Shown here in pieces: positions 36,479-45,112 of a stretch of 64,000 bases of DNA. The stretch spans positions 7,526,026 through 7,590,025 of the forward strand of contig JAAHII010000001.1 in assembly GCA_010671905.1 (NCBI GenBank). The letters run 5' to 3'. Each line of letters begins with the position of its first letter. Position 1 is the first letter of the stretch. The translations under genes and the position numbers were made by a program. Under the pieces are notes generated by a model, which saw only the letters and a program-made list of their open reading frames with translations, made no database searches and was not told the origin of the DNA. The DNA is from Leptolyngbya sp. SIOISBB. GTDB taxonomy: Bacteria > Cyanobacteriota > Cyanobacteriia > Phormidesmidales > Phormidesmidaceae.

Positions 36479-37135
36479 ATGATTTCTGTTGCTGATTTAC
36501 TTATTGATAATCGCCTACCCAGTAACTATTTTGTTAGCGATGTGTACATTCGCGGCACCTTAGAGTTAGGGTTGCTGGAAAATCGTCGAGGCGATCGCCT
36601 CCTGGCATTACCAGATGCGTTAATGAAATCGATCGTATCGGGGCTGAACCAGGAAACTGGTCAGGCTACAAAATATGTGTTGCGCAACTGTGGCCTGTGG
36701 TGGGGCAAGAATTTTTATGCTCGCTTTTGCGAAGAACTCGGCGAGTATTATCAACAAGGGGTTGCCGATCTGTCGATGATCGAATTTGTCAAGGCGCTCC
36801 AAGAATGTTGGCGCACCCACGGCTGGGGGGTGTTAACGGTTAACACCGATTACCAAGCAAAGGGATTCTTAATGATTGAGGTTGAAAACTCACCCTTTAC
36901 TGTTCATCCAATTCAGCCTAATCAGCCTTCGGGAGCGTTAGAGTGTGGCGTTCTACAGGCTTTCTTTAGCCAATTGACTGGACGTGATCTAACCTGTGTA
37001 CAAATTAGTTGTGAATCTCTCAATGCCGATCGCAACCGCTTTGTTCTGGGCTTAGAAAGTCGCCTTGAGGCCGCCGAAGCGTTAGTACAAGAAGGTCAGC
37101 CACACACGGCAATTATGCAAATGTTGACCCAATAA
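36479..37135 (+). CDS. V4R-domain protein 2 (Slr0147-like), PAP cluster
   Basis: 218 residues from the ATG at 36479 (MISVADLLIDN), preceded by aggaag; a TTG start 18 bases earlier is also open. The C-terminal V4R domain is seen in HPIQPNQPSGALECGVLQAF and VQISCESLNADRNRFVLGLE. The N-terminal part has the conserved RNCGLWWGKNFY and WRTHGWGVLTV also seen in the first V4R protein (SIGLEWGKHDSLF), so the two are paralogues. It ends 37 bp before the kinase gene. Confidence 0.85.
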   Translation: MISVADLLIDNRLPSNYFVSDVYIRGTLELGLLENRRGDRLLALPDALMKSIVSGLNQETGQATKYVLRNCGLWWGKNFYARFCEELGEYYQQGVADLSMIEFVKALQECWRTHGWGVLTVNTDYQAKGFLMIEVENSPFTVHPIQPNQPSGALECGVLQAFFSQLTGRDLTCVQISCESLNADRNRFVLGLESRLEAAEALVQEGQPHTAIMQMLTQ

Positions 37136-37172
37136 CCTCTTCCCCTTCTCATTCCTAACGTCTGCTACAACC

Positions 37173-38927
37173 GTGTTAAAAAGACAACAAAGTGCCAAAT
37201 ATCGGTTGCTAGGGCTCGTCGGACAGGGACAATTTGGACAAGTTTATTGCGCCATCCATCGCAAAACCGGGCGATTGGTGGCGCTTAAAAATTTAAATCG
37301 CAACCGCTTTCCCACTCACCAATTCTTACGTGAGCTGCGGTTTTTACTCAGTCTTGACCATCCCAATATTGCCAATTGTTTGGCGCTTAACCAAGAAGGC
37401 AATGGTCGACAACTGGTATTGGAATATTGTGAAGGGGGCACCCTACGGGACATTATTGACCAGGGCACGCAGCTCACCTTGGCAGAAATTTTGACGCTGA
37501 CCACCGAAATATTGTCGGCCTTAGAACATGCCCACGCTAAGCATCTGGTTCACTGTGATATCAAACCTGAAAATATTTTGCTGACCCTATCTCCTCATGG
37601 TTGGCAAGCTAAAGTGTCAGATTTTGGGATTGCCCGTCTGAGTCAGGAGTTGCAATCTAAGGGCAGAGGGGCTACGGGTTCCCCCGCTTACATGGCTCCC
37701 GAACGCTTCTATTTTCAATTTTCTGCCGCCTCAGATCTGTACGCTGTTGGCATCATGCTGTACGAATTATTACTCGGCGATCGCCCCTTCTCCGGCAATT
37801 ACAATCAGCTGATGGTGTCTCATCTCAATCATGCCGTCAAGCTACCCAGTAATTTGCCAGTAGGTCTTCAAGCTGTTTTGAAAAAGGCTACAGAAAAGCT
37901 CATCCCCCGCCGCTTTAACAGTGCCGCAGAAATGAAAGCAGCGATTATTCAGGCGTGCAAAAGTTTAACCGTTGGAGATTTGCGCGAACGTTTTCCGCAG
38001 GTTGCCGCTTTGCAATCCAGCGGCTCATTTAAGCCACAAAGTTCACTGGCTTTGCCTGCTACTTGTTCGACGATGGCCTTAAATACTACAGAGCGATCGG
38101 GTTCACAACTCATCGCAGCCAGTGGCCAAAACCTTTATAGCTGGCCACTCACTGACTCCCAAATTGCCGCACCGACACAATGGAACATCGGCTCCCCGGT
38201 CACTCAACTCCGCACTGTGCCATCAGGCGTCATCATCATCACCCAGCAGCAATTATCACTTTTGACTACTGCAGGCATCTCACCTTTAGCAGAATTTGGC
38301 TGCACCATCAAAGTATTACCCGGCAGCCAACGGTGGGTATTTGTACAGTCCCTTGAGCCTATCGTCAATCTCTGGGTCGTTGATACCCAGCAGCAAAGTG
38401 TTGTCGTCCCTCGCGAGTTACCAGTACCTGTCACCTCCGAGGAGTTAACGTCTGCTGTAGCGCTAGATGATCGTCACTATGTGATCGCTAGCCGGCAAGA
38501 GCATGAATCCCAGTTGCACATCCTGACTCGGAAAGGGCAATTGCTCGGTCAGTTGAGTATTCAATCCCCAATTCACTCCCTTTTTGCTAGTCAAGATTCG
38601 ACTTGTTGTATTGCTTTAGCTGGACTGCAAAAGCGAGATTTGTTGGTCATCAGACTCAGTCCTTACCGCATTGTGCGCTGTCGTCTCGATATCACCCCAA
38701 CTTGGTTAGGGGAGTTAGCCACTGGCTACGTGGCCGTGAGCAAAAAAGGTGAAATGCGGCTCGTTAACTTTTATGGGCAACTCATCGGACAAGTAAACCA
38801 TTTACCTCCCCCCACCGCGATCTGCTTTCAGCCACCACACAAAATTTGGCTAGCAAGCATGAAGGATAATGCTTCTCAAATACATTGCATCGATCTTCAA
38901 ACCCTCAATCTAGACATCATCTTCTAA
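37173..38927 (+). CDS. Serine/threonine kinase, SpkG-like, PAP cluster
   Basis: 584 residues from a GTG start. The kinase domain covers about 10-275: GLVGQGQFGQVYCA, ATP Lys in VALKNL, catalytic loop HCDIKPENIL (Cys instead of the usual Arg), DFGIARLSQ and GSPAYMAPERF. The HCD change makes it a non-RD kinase, so activation-loop control is likely to differ. The remaining 300 residues look like a beta-propeller (repeats such as VTQLRTVPSGVIIITQQQLS). In Synechocystis the last gene of the same cluster (slr0152, SpkG) is a kinase, so orthology is plausible. Confidence 0.85.
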   Translation: MLKRQQSAKYRLLGLVGQGQFGQVYCAIHRKTGRLVALKNLNRNRFPTHQFLRELRFLLSLDHPNIANCLALNQEGNGRQLVLEYCEGGTLRDIIDQGTQLTLAEILTLTTEILSALEHAHAKHLVHCDIKPENILLTLSPHGWQAKVSDFGIARLSQELQSKGRGATGSPAYMAPERFYFQFSAASDLYAVGIMLYELLLGDRPFSGNYNQLMVSHLNHAVKLPSNLPVGLQAVLKKATEKLIPRRFNSAAEMKAAIIQACKSLTVGDLRERFPQVAALQSSGSFKPQSSLALPATCSTMALNTTERSGSQLIAASGQNLYSWPLTDSQIAAPTQWNIGSPVTQLRTVPSGVIIITQQQLSLLTTAGISPLAEFGCTIKVLPGSQRWVFVQSLEPIVNLWVVDTQQQSVVVPRELPVPVTSEELTSAVALDDRHYVIASRQEHESQLHILTRKGQLLGQLSIQSPIHSLFASQDSTCCIALAGLQKRDLLVIRLSPYRIVRCRLDITPTWLGELATGYVAVSKKGEMRLVNFYGQLIGQVNHLPPPTAICFQPPHKIWLASMKDNASQIHCIDLQTLNLDIIF

Positions 38928-39038
38928 AGAGGATATCTATACTTAGCATCAAGTCTAGTTATTGTCTTGGGAGACTTTCTCTGACACGTTGCTCTATAAC
39001 ATCTAGAAACTGCTTTGCTTGCGATAAGAAGGATTCAC

Positions 39039-39428
39039 GTGTTAGAACACATCACTTTACCGGATAATATCCTGCCACCAGTGGCTCCCTACTCTCATGC
39101 TGTGCGAGCTGGAGATTTTTTATTCGTTACTGGGCAACTGTCTGAAGATCCCCACTCTGGTGAGATCAAGACAGGGCCGATTGCTGATCAAACCCGACAG
39201 GTTATGGAAAATCTGAAAAGAGTCCTCGATCACGCGCAAACACGATTCGACCAAGTTGTCATGGCACGCATCTTTGTAACCGATTTTCGGTATTACGAAA
39301 CCGTGAATGAAGTCTACGCCAGCTACTGTGCAGCGGGTAAGTTGCCTAGCCGCACGACCGTCGGCATCACCGCTTTGGCGGGCTTTGGCGATGTCGAAAT
39401 TGATTTGATTGTTTATTGCGGCGATTGA
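39039..39428 (+). CDS. ridA: RidA-family enamine/imine deaminase
   Basis: 129 residues from GTG at 39039, with agaagga seven bases upstream; an earlier TTG is open but less likely. RidA motifs are complete: PPVAPYSHAVRAGDFLFVTG near the start, RIFVTDF in the centre and LPSRTTVGITAL, which contains the Arg that orients the substrate carboxylate in true RidA enzymes. RidA hydrolyses reactive 2-aminoacrylate formed by PLP enzymes, protecting them from damage. It stands alone, between the kinase and the ParA-like gene. Confidence 0.85.
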   Translation: MLEHITLPDNILPPVAPYSHAVRAGDFLFVTGQLSEDPHSGEIKTGPIADQTRQVMENLKRVLDHAQTRFDQVVMARIFVTDFRYYETVNEVYASYCAAGKLPSRTTVGITALAGFGDVEIDLIVYCGD

Positions 39429-39585
39429 TAGTGAGTAGCGTCCCGACCAATTCAGGGACTAAAGCTAAGCCCACGGCATAACTGGTCAACTGAAAACAGG
39501 GGAAATTTACCCCATCAACCCGCTTTATCTTGTCCGTCTGCCAAATTGTAATGGCAAGCCAGCCGTTCTTTTTCCTCTGTGTAGC

Positions 39586-40347
39586 TCAAATGAGATGTTG
39601 TCTAACCATCTCGTCAAAGGTCTTGCTCACGGGATCTTCAGGATAATCGACCACAAACAGTCCATTACTGGCCAGCACCATCATTTCATCCGAGTGAGGT
39701 AGAACTCCGATCACATGGGCATCATAGGTGGCTTCAATTTTGGTTTTAAGCTCACTGAGGTCAAAGAACTGGGGCACCTTGTTGACCAACATAAATAAAG
39801 CCGGCACCCTGAGTTTTCTGGCTACATCCACCGTCACAGCGGTCCCTTGATAATCTTGCGCGTCAGGACGCAAAATTAGAAGCAGTACATCTGAAACTGA
39901 AATTGATAATAGAGTTTCTTCGTTCAGTCCGGGGTGAGTATCCACTAATAGGTAGTCAAGGTCCAGCTCATTAATCAGTGCCTGGAGACCTTGACTCAAA
40001 TACTCAATGTCGTACCCTTCGCGTAATACTCGGGCAATATCTTCGGCTCGAGTACTACTCGGGATTAAAAATACTTGTCCACCATTACTTCTAAGAGCAC
40101 CCAAGACATTTGTCACATCGTAGGCCACTTCACTAATAGAACGACGTCCCCAAAGATAGTCATTTAATGTGGCTGTGATCTGGTCTTCCTGAAACCCGAA
40201 CAAAACATGAATACCAGGAGACTGGATATCGGTATCAATCACCGCAACCCGCTTACCATACTTTGCCAAAGTAGCCGCGAGATTAGCAGTGGTGTTAGAC
40301 TTTCCTGTCCCTCCCCGGTAAGAGTGGATAGACACAAGTTTTGACAC
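39586..40347 (-). CDS. ParA/MinD-family ATPase
   Basis: 253 residues from GTG at 40347 (SKLVSIHSYRGGTGKS); a longer frame to 40389 adds a doubtful segment. It has the deviant Walker A (GGTGKSN), VIDTDIQSPG (Walker A') and LLVDTHPG (Walker B). It lacks a ParB neighbour, so it is more like the orphan MinD/CpaE-like ATPases common in cyanobacteria than a plasmid partition protein. The upstream region is AT-rich. Role in positioning or septation is inferred from the family only. Confidence 0.85.
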   Translation of the reverse strand: MSKLVSIHSYRGGTGKSNTTANLAATLAKYGKRVAVIDTDIQSPGIHVLFGFQEDQITATLNDYLWGRRSISEVAYDVTNVLGALRSNGGQVFLIPSSTRAEDIARVLREGYDIEYLSQGLQALINELDLDYLLVDTHPGLNEETLLSISVSDVLLLILRPDAQDYQGTAVTVDVARKLRVPALFMLVNKVPQFFDLSELKTKIEATYDAHVIGVLPHSDEMMVLASNGLFVVDYPEDPVSKTFDEMVRQHLI

Positions 40348-40919
40348 GAGAATCGGCCCTCTAAACAAACAGGAGATTACCAACAGCAAAAGATAGAACT
40401 TTCGAGAGAAACTCTATGAGCCCCTTTAAAGTTCACAAGAATCTCCATTAAAATTCAATAAGAATCCATACAAATCAATCAAAAGCAAACACAAAAACCT
40501 TAATAAACAGACATCAATATATAAGTGACAAGCTCCGTAAATTCATACTCTGCTATCTCGAATGTTGCTGTTAAAGTGGTTTCAAAATACGATCAATTAA
40601 CAACGAATATCATATAAGCCGGTCATGAACAGGACAGAAATTAGTGACTGCTCAACCCTAATTGCGCTCGCTCAAAGTGAGCATCAGTGTCCTTACAGGA
40701 TAACTCAGGAAAATCAAGGTTATACTATCACAAAGAATCCTCTCTGACTGTTTCATTTCGGTCAGTCACGGTATTCCTAAAGATGATTTTTCAGTACTAC
40801 ATGTACCGTGTCAAACAAGATAGTCATCGACATGATTGCCAATTTTCAAGATGTTGGTAGTAGTGTTGCATGATCGCCTAAAAATTAATCAAATCTCAAG
40901 ATTCTGCAACCCTGAAAAT
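40348..40919. other. AT-rich divergent intergenic region
   Basis: Some 570 bp rich in A on the plus strand (40400-40620). It should contain promoters for the ParA-like gene on the left and the KamA gene on the right. No tRNA or hairpin was found. The 5' end of the KamA frame overlaps it. Confidence 0.4.
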
Positions 40920-41966
40920 ATGATGCACCACGGCACAGCTCGCACAGGTCAAAGTTTAGTTGATTCCAAATTAGTTTCTCCGGAACAGGCGGTGGCTATT
41001 GACCAAGTGACGCAGCAGTTTTCAATGGCTGTCACTCCCGCCATGATGGAATTGGTTGAGCCCAGCGATCCGGCTGACCCCATCGCTCAGCAATTTATCC
41101 CCGACTCTAGAGAACTCGACATTCGTCCTGAAGAACTCGCTGACCCAATTGGTGATCTACCCCATACCCCAGTCAAGGGGATTGTTCATCGCTACCCCGA
41201 TCGCGTATTGCTCAAAACGATTCATGTGTGTCCGGTCTACTGCCGGTTTTGTTTCCGCCGAGAAGTCGTGGGTGACAGCGGCGAAGGGCTTTCTCCTCAG
41301 GAGTTAGATGCCGCATTAGATTACATTCGTACCCATGATGAAATTTGGGAAGTCATTTTGACCGGTGGCGACCCCATGATCTTATCGAAGCCGAAGTTGA
41401 ATCATGTGATTCAGGCCCTCGATCAAATTGACCATGTTGATGTGATTCGCATTCATACACGGGTGCCAGTGGTTGACCCCGGTCGAGTAGATGCTGAAAT
41501 GGCTCAGATCCTCAAGGTGAGTAAGCCGGTTTATGTGGCTATTCATACGAACCATCCCAAGGAATTTAGCGAGGCGGCCTGTGAAGCGATCGCCACCCTG
41601 GCAGATGCAGGCATCCCCTTAGTAAGTCAAACAGTTTTGCTCAAAGGCATTAATGATGATCCCGAAACCCTCATTCAACTGTTTAGAAAGATGGTGCGAA
41701 ATCGGATCAAGCCCTATTATCTGCATCATGGCGATATGGCTAAAGGTACCAGTCACTTCCGCACTAGCATTCAAGAAGGTCAGGCACTGATGCGAGCTGT
41801 GCGGGGCAAAATTTCCGGGCTTTGCCAACCCACTTATGTGCTCGATATTCCTGGCGGACATGGCAAAGTGCCCATTGGCCCCAACTATCTGCAAAAGCAG
41901 GAGAAAGAGACTTATCTCGTAGAAGATCCCTGGTCTGAAGTGCATCTTTACCCACCGGAAGTTTAA
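40920..41966 (+). CDS. KamA/EpmB-type radical SAM aminomutase
   Basis: 348 residues from the double ATG at 40920 (MMHHGTARTG); the open frame extends to 40836, but that segment shows no conservation I recognise. The Fe-S/SAM motif CPVYCRFCFR lies near residue 105, followed by EVILTGGDPMILS (about 145), RIHTRVPVVDP and the C-terminal HHGDMAKGTSHFRTS, which in KamA-type enzymes helps hold PLP and substrate. The PLP lysine should lie in LDIPGGHGKVPIGPN. It interconverts lysine and beta-lysine, either free or for EF-P modification; which of these cannot be told here. Confidence 0.85.
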   Translation: MMHHGTARTGQSLVDSKLVSPEQAVAIDQVTQQFSMAVTPAMMELVEPSDPADPIAQQFIPDSRELDIRPEELADPIGDLPHTPVKGIVHRYPDRVLLKTIHVCPVYCRFCFRREVVGDSGEGLSPQELDAALDYIRTHDEIWEVILTGGDPMILSKPKLNHVIQALDQIDHVDVIRIHTRVPVVDPGRVDAEMAQILKVSKPVYVAIHTNHPKEFSEAACEAIATLADAGIPLVSQTVLLKGINDDPETLIQLFRKMVRNRIKPYYLHHGDMAKGTSHFRTSIQEGQALMRAVRGKISGLCQPTYVLDIPGGHGKVPIGPNYLQKQEKETYLVEDPWSEVHLYPPEV

Positions 41967-42370
41967 TGGAGCCAGCAGCTTCATGAGGTAAAGAGCACCG
42001 TGTCTGCTAGGCGGGCATAAGCCCGTACATCTTCGCTCTGGTGGCTGATAGGTGCCCAAGTCAGCGTTGTTGTTGCTTCAATTGCCCAAAGCCCCACCTC
42101 ATGTGCATCTCAGTTTCTTCAATGCACATGAGCAATACCGCAAACGGGGAACTTGGCCGCTGATCTAACCTGGTCGGATGAATTGGTTCCAGGCAGCGGT
42201 TTTTGTCCCTTAATTTTAGTCAGGCTGACTGTTTACGTGAAATCGAGATTGTCTTTTTCCCTTAAGGACTCCTTGTCTTGGGCATGGTTATTCCATCGAC
42301 TGACATGCATCAGCTGGAATTGCAGGTGAGGTGTGGTTTATTCCTCGCCTGTTGATGTCAGCCGATGTGA
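41967..42370. other. Intergenic region with hairpins
   Basis: About 400 bp between convergent genes. ctcatgtgcat (42098-42108) pairs with atgcacatgag (42122-42132), 11 bp with a 13-base loop; cag-gtgagg near 42325 pairs with cctcgcctg about 20 bases later, close to the end of the WD40 gene. Both may be transcription end structures. No gene is seen. Confidence 0.45.
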
Positions 42371-43375
42371 CTAACGACTCCACACTTTGATTTCACCATT
42401 CCAGCCGCCACTGACTAGAGTTCGATTGTCGGGTGCAAAGGAGGCTGACCAAACCCAGCCAGAGTGGCCTTGCAAAATGCTGACCAAGCGACCACTGTCG
42501 ATATGCCAAATGCGAACGGTTTTGTCGCTGCTAGCAGTCGCCAGCAGCTTAGCATCGGGGCTAAATGAGACGCAGTTCACGGCGGCAGAGTGGGCCTGAA
42601 ACTCCGTGATTAAGCGACCGCTATTCACCTTCCAAAAGCGCACGTAGCCATTGGCACCAGCGGTGGCTAGCAGCCAATTGTTGGGGCTGGTCGCAACTGA
42701 ATGGATTTCGGTCGGGTGATTTAAGACATGATGCGTGCCGCGTCTTTGTAACCGGTGCAGATGGACCTGCCGATCTTGTCCGCCACTGATGAGGGTGTTG
42801 CCGTCTGAGGTGACCGCGATCGCCCGCACCCAGTGCTCATGCCCTGTTAAAACTCTGATCGGTGATGTTTGTCCTAGTTGCCAAACACGAATGGTCTGAT
42901 CCTGACTGCCGCTAAAGAGGTACTTGCCGTCGGCGCTAAAGGTCACGGCACGAACCCAATCATGGTGTCCCTGCAGGGTTGAAACTAGTTGCTGAGAGTA
43001 GACATCCCATAACCGGATAGTGTTGTCGTTCCCTGCACTGGCCAACCATCGACCGTCAGGGCTAAAGGCGACACAACGCACCCAACCGGCATGCCCCTCT
43101 AAAAAGGCCAGTCGTTTACTGCGAGGCAGACTCCACAGAGCCGCTCGTTTATCACCGCTGCCACTAGCAATATGTCGACCGTCGGGGCTAAAGGCCACGG
43201 AGCGCACCCAACTGGTATGCCCCTGCAAGGTTTGCTGGCAGTGCCAACCGCCCGACAGCATTGAGTAAGTGGGTAGCGGAGGTAGGGTAGATGCTGACTC
43301 CAACAAAGCGCTGGTTGATAAACCTGTTAGGTTGGGAGCGGGAACCAGGTTGGGGTTGGTTTGGTCAGACAACAT
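42371..43375 (-). CDS. WD40-repeat protein (single seven-bladed propeller)
   Basis: 334 residues. After a low-complexity N-terminus (residues 1-45) come seven WD40 repeats (about 47-334), each with GHxxWVRxVxFSPDG and a closing xxxIRxW, including LQGHTSWVRSVAFSPDG and LEGHAGWVRCVAFSPDG. No enzyme domain is attached. It is one of three propeller proteins in the window, with the kinase at 20713 and the TIR protein at 29174. Probably a scaffold or sensor. Confidence 0.92.
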   Translation of the reverse strand: MLSDQTNPNLVPAPNLTGLSTSALLESASTLPPLPTYSMLSGGWHCQQTLQGHTSWVRSVAFSPDGRHIASGSGDKRAALWSLPRSKRLAFLEGHAGWVRCVAFSPDGRWLASAGNDNTIRLWDVYSQQLVSTLQGHHDWVRAVTFSADGKYLFSGSQDQTIRVWQLGQTSPIRVLTGHEHWVRAIAVTSDGNTLISGGQDRQVHLHRLQRRGTHHVLNHPTEIHSVATSPNNWLLATAGANGYVRFWKVNSGRLITEFQAHSAAVNCVSFSPDAKLLATASSDKTVRIWHIDSGRLVSILQGHSGWVWSASFAPDNRTLVSGGWNGEIKVWSR

Positions 43376-43718
43376 GGCAGTCAGATTTACATCAATAGCA
43401 TCAATAGTTGAGATGACTCGCCCTGAAAGCAGCCGAATTCGCTCAGTTACTCAGCGTTCTTCGTGGCTTCACGGAAGGACTACAGAGATGAACAAAGTCA
43501 TTCCGCAAAGCCACGAAGAAACTGACTCGGTCTTTCCATTAATGGAGACAGCCAGTTTTTGGGTGGCAACAGCTATAGCAGCAGAATGCGGAAGTCGGAA
43601 TGCGGAATTGAAAGGTCTATCAGATGATGATTACAGCGATTTAGAGTGACCTAACCAAACTACGACTTGCGATACCAGTAGGATGAGTTGGTCGGGCAAA
43701 ATACCGTTGCTAGCCAGA
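43376..43718. other. Intergenic region with an inverted repeat and dispersed repeat copy 2
   Basis: Contains the inverted pair ttcttcgtggctt (43457-43469) and aagccacgaagaa (43508-43520), with further inner pairing (ggac with gtcattcc), forming a large hairpin, followed by the dispersed repeat at 43572-43654. Non-coding. Confidence 0.45.
43572..43654 (-). repeat. Dispersed ~87-bp repeat, copy 2
   Basis: The reverse complement shows the same blocks as 10888-10974: ttaggtcactcta, atcgctgta, agacct, caattccg, cttccg, tctgc and atagc. It is inverted relative to copy 1. Confidence 0.65.
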
Positions 43719-43958
43719 TTATGAGTACTCGTTCAAAACTGGAATCAAATAAAGCGCGATGAAGGCTTTGGCGGCACCGGGGTCGAGTTGATTCAGCGAT
43801 CGCACAATTGCCACAATGGTTTCACCAGTGGGGTCTGTGTGCTCATGTACCCAGCGATACACCACGGTACGCTCCATACCCATGGTGACAGCCAATTTAT
43901 TTTGACTAATGCCATAGGTTTCTAAGGTTTCTTTGAGGGCGCGCCCAGCTCTGCCCAT
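43719..43958 (-). CDS. Small XRE-family helix-turn-helix regulator
   Basis: 79 residues forming one Cro/C1-type domain: LKETLETYGISQNKLAVTMG (helices 1-3), RTVVYRWVHE (recognition helix) and TGETIVAIVRSLNQLDP. No additional domain is present. It lies about 50 bp from the 2TM protein gene, on the same strand. Lone small XRE proteins often regulate their own gene or an adjacent toxin; no toxin partner is visible here. Confidence 0.82.
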   Translation of the reverse strand: MGRAGRALKETLETYGISQNKLAVTMGMERTVVYRWVHEHTDPTGETIVAIVRSLNQLDPGAAKAFIALYLIPVLNEYS

Positions 43959-44009
43959 GGGAATTGATGGCCTTTCACAAACGATGAGGGGTTGATTGAC
44001 TTTAGCGGC

Positions 44010-44513
44010 TTAGGTGCCCAACAGCCAATCCATCACGCGGCTAAACGAGCGCTTGATTTGTTCTTGTCGCCGCCACTTTTCAAATCGGTGGCGATATTGC
44101 TGTTCGTTAGGCCAATAGGTTTGCCACGCTTGCAAGCTCACGACCGCGCCCCACAAGATAAAGAGGTAAAGAGCCCAAGACAACGTGCCTGCCGACAGCC
44201 AATTAAGGGTGAACAAAACCACATTGATGACGGCAAATCGGACCAGGTGACCTTGGAAACGCTGTTGTCGGTATTGGTCAAAGGCCGCAATCTCTACGCT
44301 TTCTCGCTGCTGTAAGGCCCACTGTTCCTCAGCTTCAGCGAGCGTGACACTGGCAATCCCCAATTCTTCAGCAATCTCAAACAGTTGTGATCGCGTCAGT
44401 TCGCCCTCTTCGGTGTGGCGGGCGATCGCAATTTGCAAGATCGCTTGGGCATCTTCTGACTGATAAATTGCAGGCTCATCTTGGCTAGGAGGCATTATCG
44501 TCGATTCAGGCAT
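44010..44513 (-). CDS. 2TM-domain protein
   Basis: 167 residues from MPESTIMPPS (44513); a longer frame to 44690 is unlikely. The N-terminal half is soluble and helical (about 17-80), and the middle matches the 2TM (two-helix membrane) domain: FQGHLVRFAVINVVLFTLNW, then WALYLFILWGAVVSLQAW, followed by a basic C-terminus. Related domains are found at the ends of bacterial sensor histidine kinases. It precedes the XRE gene on the same strand. Function unknown. Confidence 0.78.
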   Translation of the reverse strand: MPESTIMPPSQDEPAIYQSEDAQAILQIAIARHTEEGELTRSQLFEIAEELGIASVTLAEAEEQWALQQRESVEIAAFDQYRQQRFQGHLVRFAVINVVLFTLNWLSAGTLSWALYLFILWGAVVSLQAWQTYWPNEQQYRHRFEKWRRQEQIKRSFSRVMDWLLGT

Positions 44514-44713
44514 GCCGAGAACACTAAGACGGGGTTCGCTAATACTTCTGTTATAAAGAATTTTGACCAAAATGGGGATGAGGACAGGGAGTTTGTAACC
44601 TTGCTTGTCAGCTCCCTTTTCCCAAGAAACCAAAATTGTCGCCGTAGGATTGAGTCGCCCCTCCAGAACTGCGCTATTCTGCAACCGCAAACTTGATAGC
44701 GGGAGCCGCCGAT

Positions 44714-45112
44714 ATGCTAGTCAGACGAGTTTCATCCGGTAGTCCTTGGGAAACGAAGGTAGGCTATTGCCGAGCCGTACAGGTGGACAATCAGATCTTC
44801 ATTTCTGGAACCGCCCCTTCAGATGGTCAGGGAGGTACCTTTGCACCGGGAGATGCCTATGCCCAAACCAAGCGCTGCTTTGCCATTATTGAGTCGGCGC
44901 TGCAAGAATTGGGCGCTGATCTGTCCCATATTGTCAGAACTCGGATGTATGTCACCGATTTTGCCCATTGGGAAGACTTTGCCCGTGCCCATCAGGAACT
45001 CTTTGGCGAGCATCCACCCGCAAGTTGCATGGTGGCCATATCGGGCTTGATTAACCCCGATATGTTGATTGAAGTTGAAGCCGATGCGATCGCTCCTATC
45101 TCTGCAACCTAA
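44714..45112 (+). CDS. RidA-family protein lacking the substrate Arg
   Basis: 132 residues from the ATG at 44714 (MLVRRVSSGSPWE), chosen over the earlier frame start because the preceding seven residues are not conserved. YCRAVQVDNQIFISGTAPSD and RTRMYVTDFAHWEDF are Rid family motifs, but the active-site segment reads HPPASCMVAISGL, with no Arg at the usual position. Such members (Rid4-7 groups) generally do not hydrolyse 2-aminoacrylate well. Its stop overlaps the convergent dihydroorotase-like gene by four bases. Confidence 0.82.
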   Translation: MLVRRVSSGSPWETKVGYCRAVQVDNQIFISGTAPSDGQGGTFAPGDAYAQTKRCFAIIESALQELGADLSHIVRTRMYVTDFAHWEDFARAHQELFGEHPPASCMVAISGLINPDMLIEVEADAIAPISAT

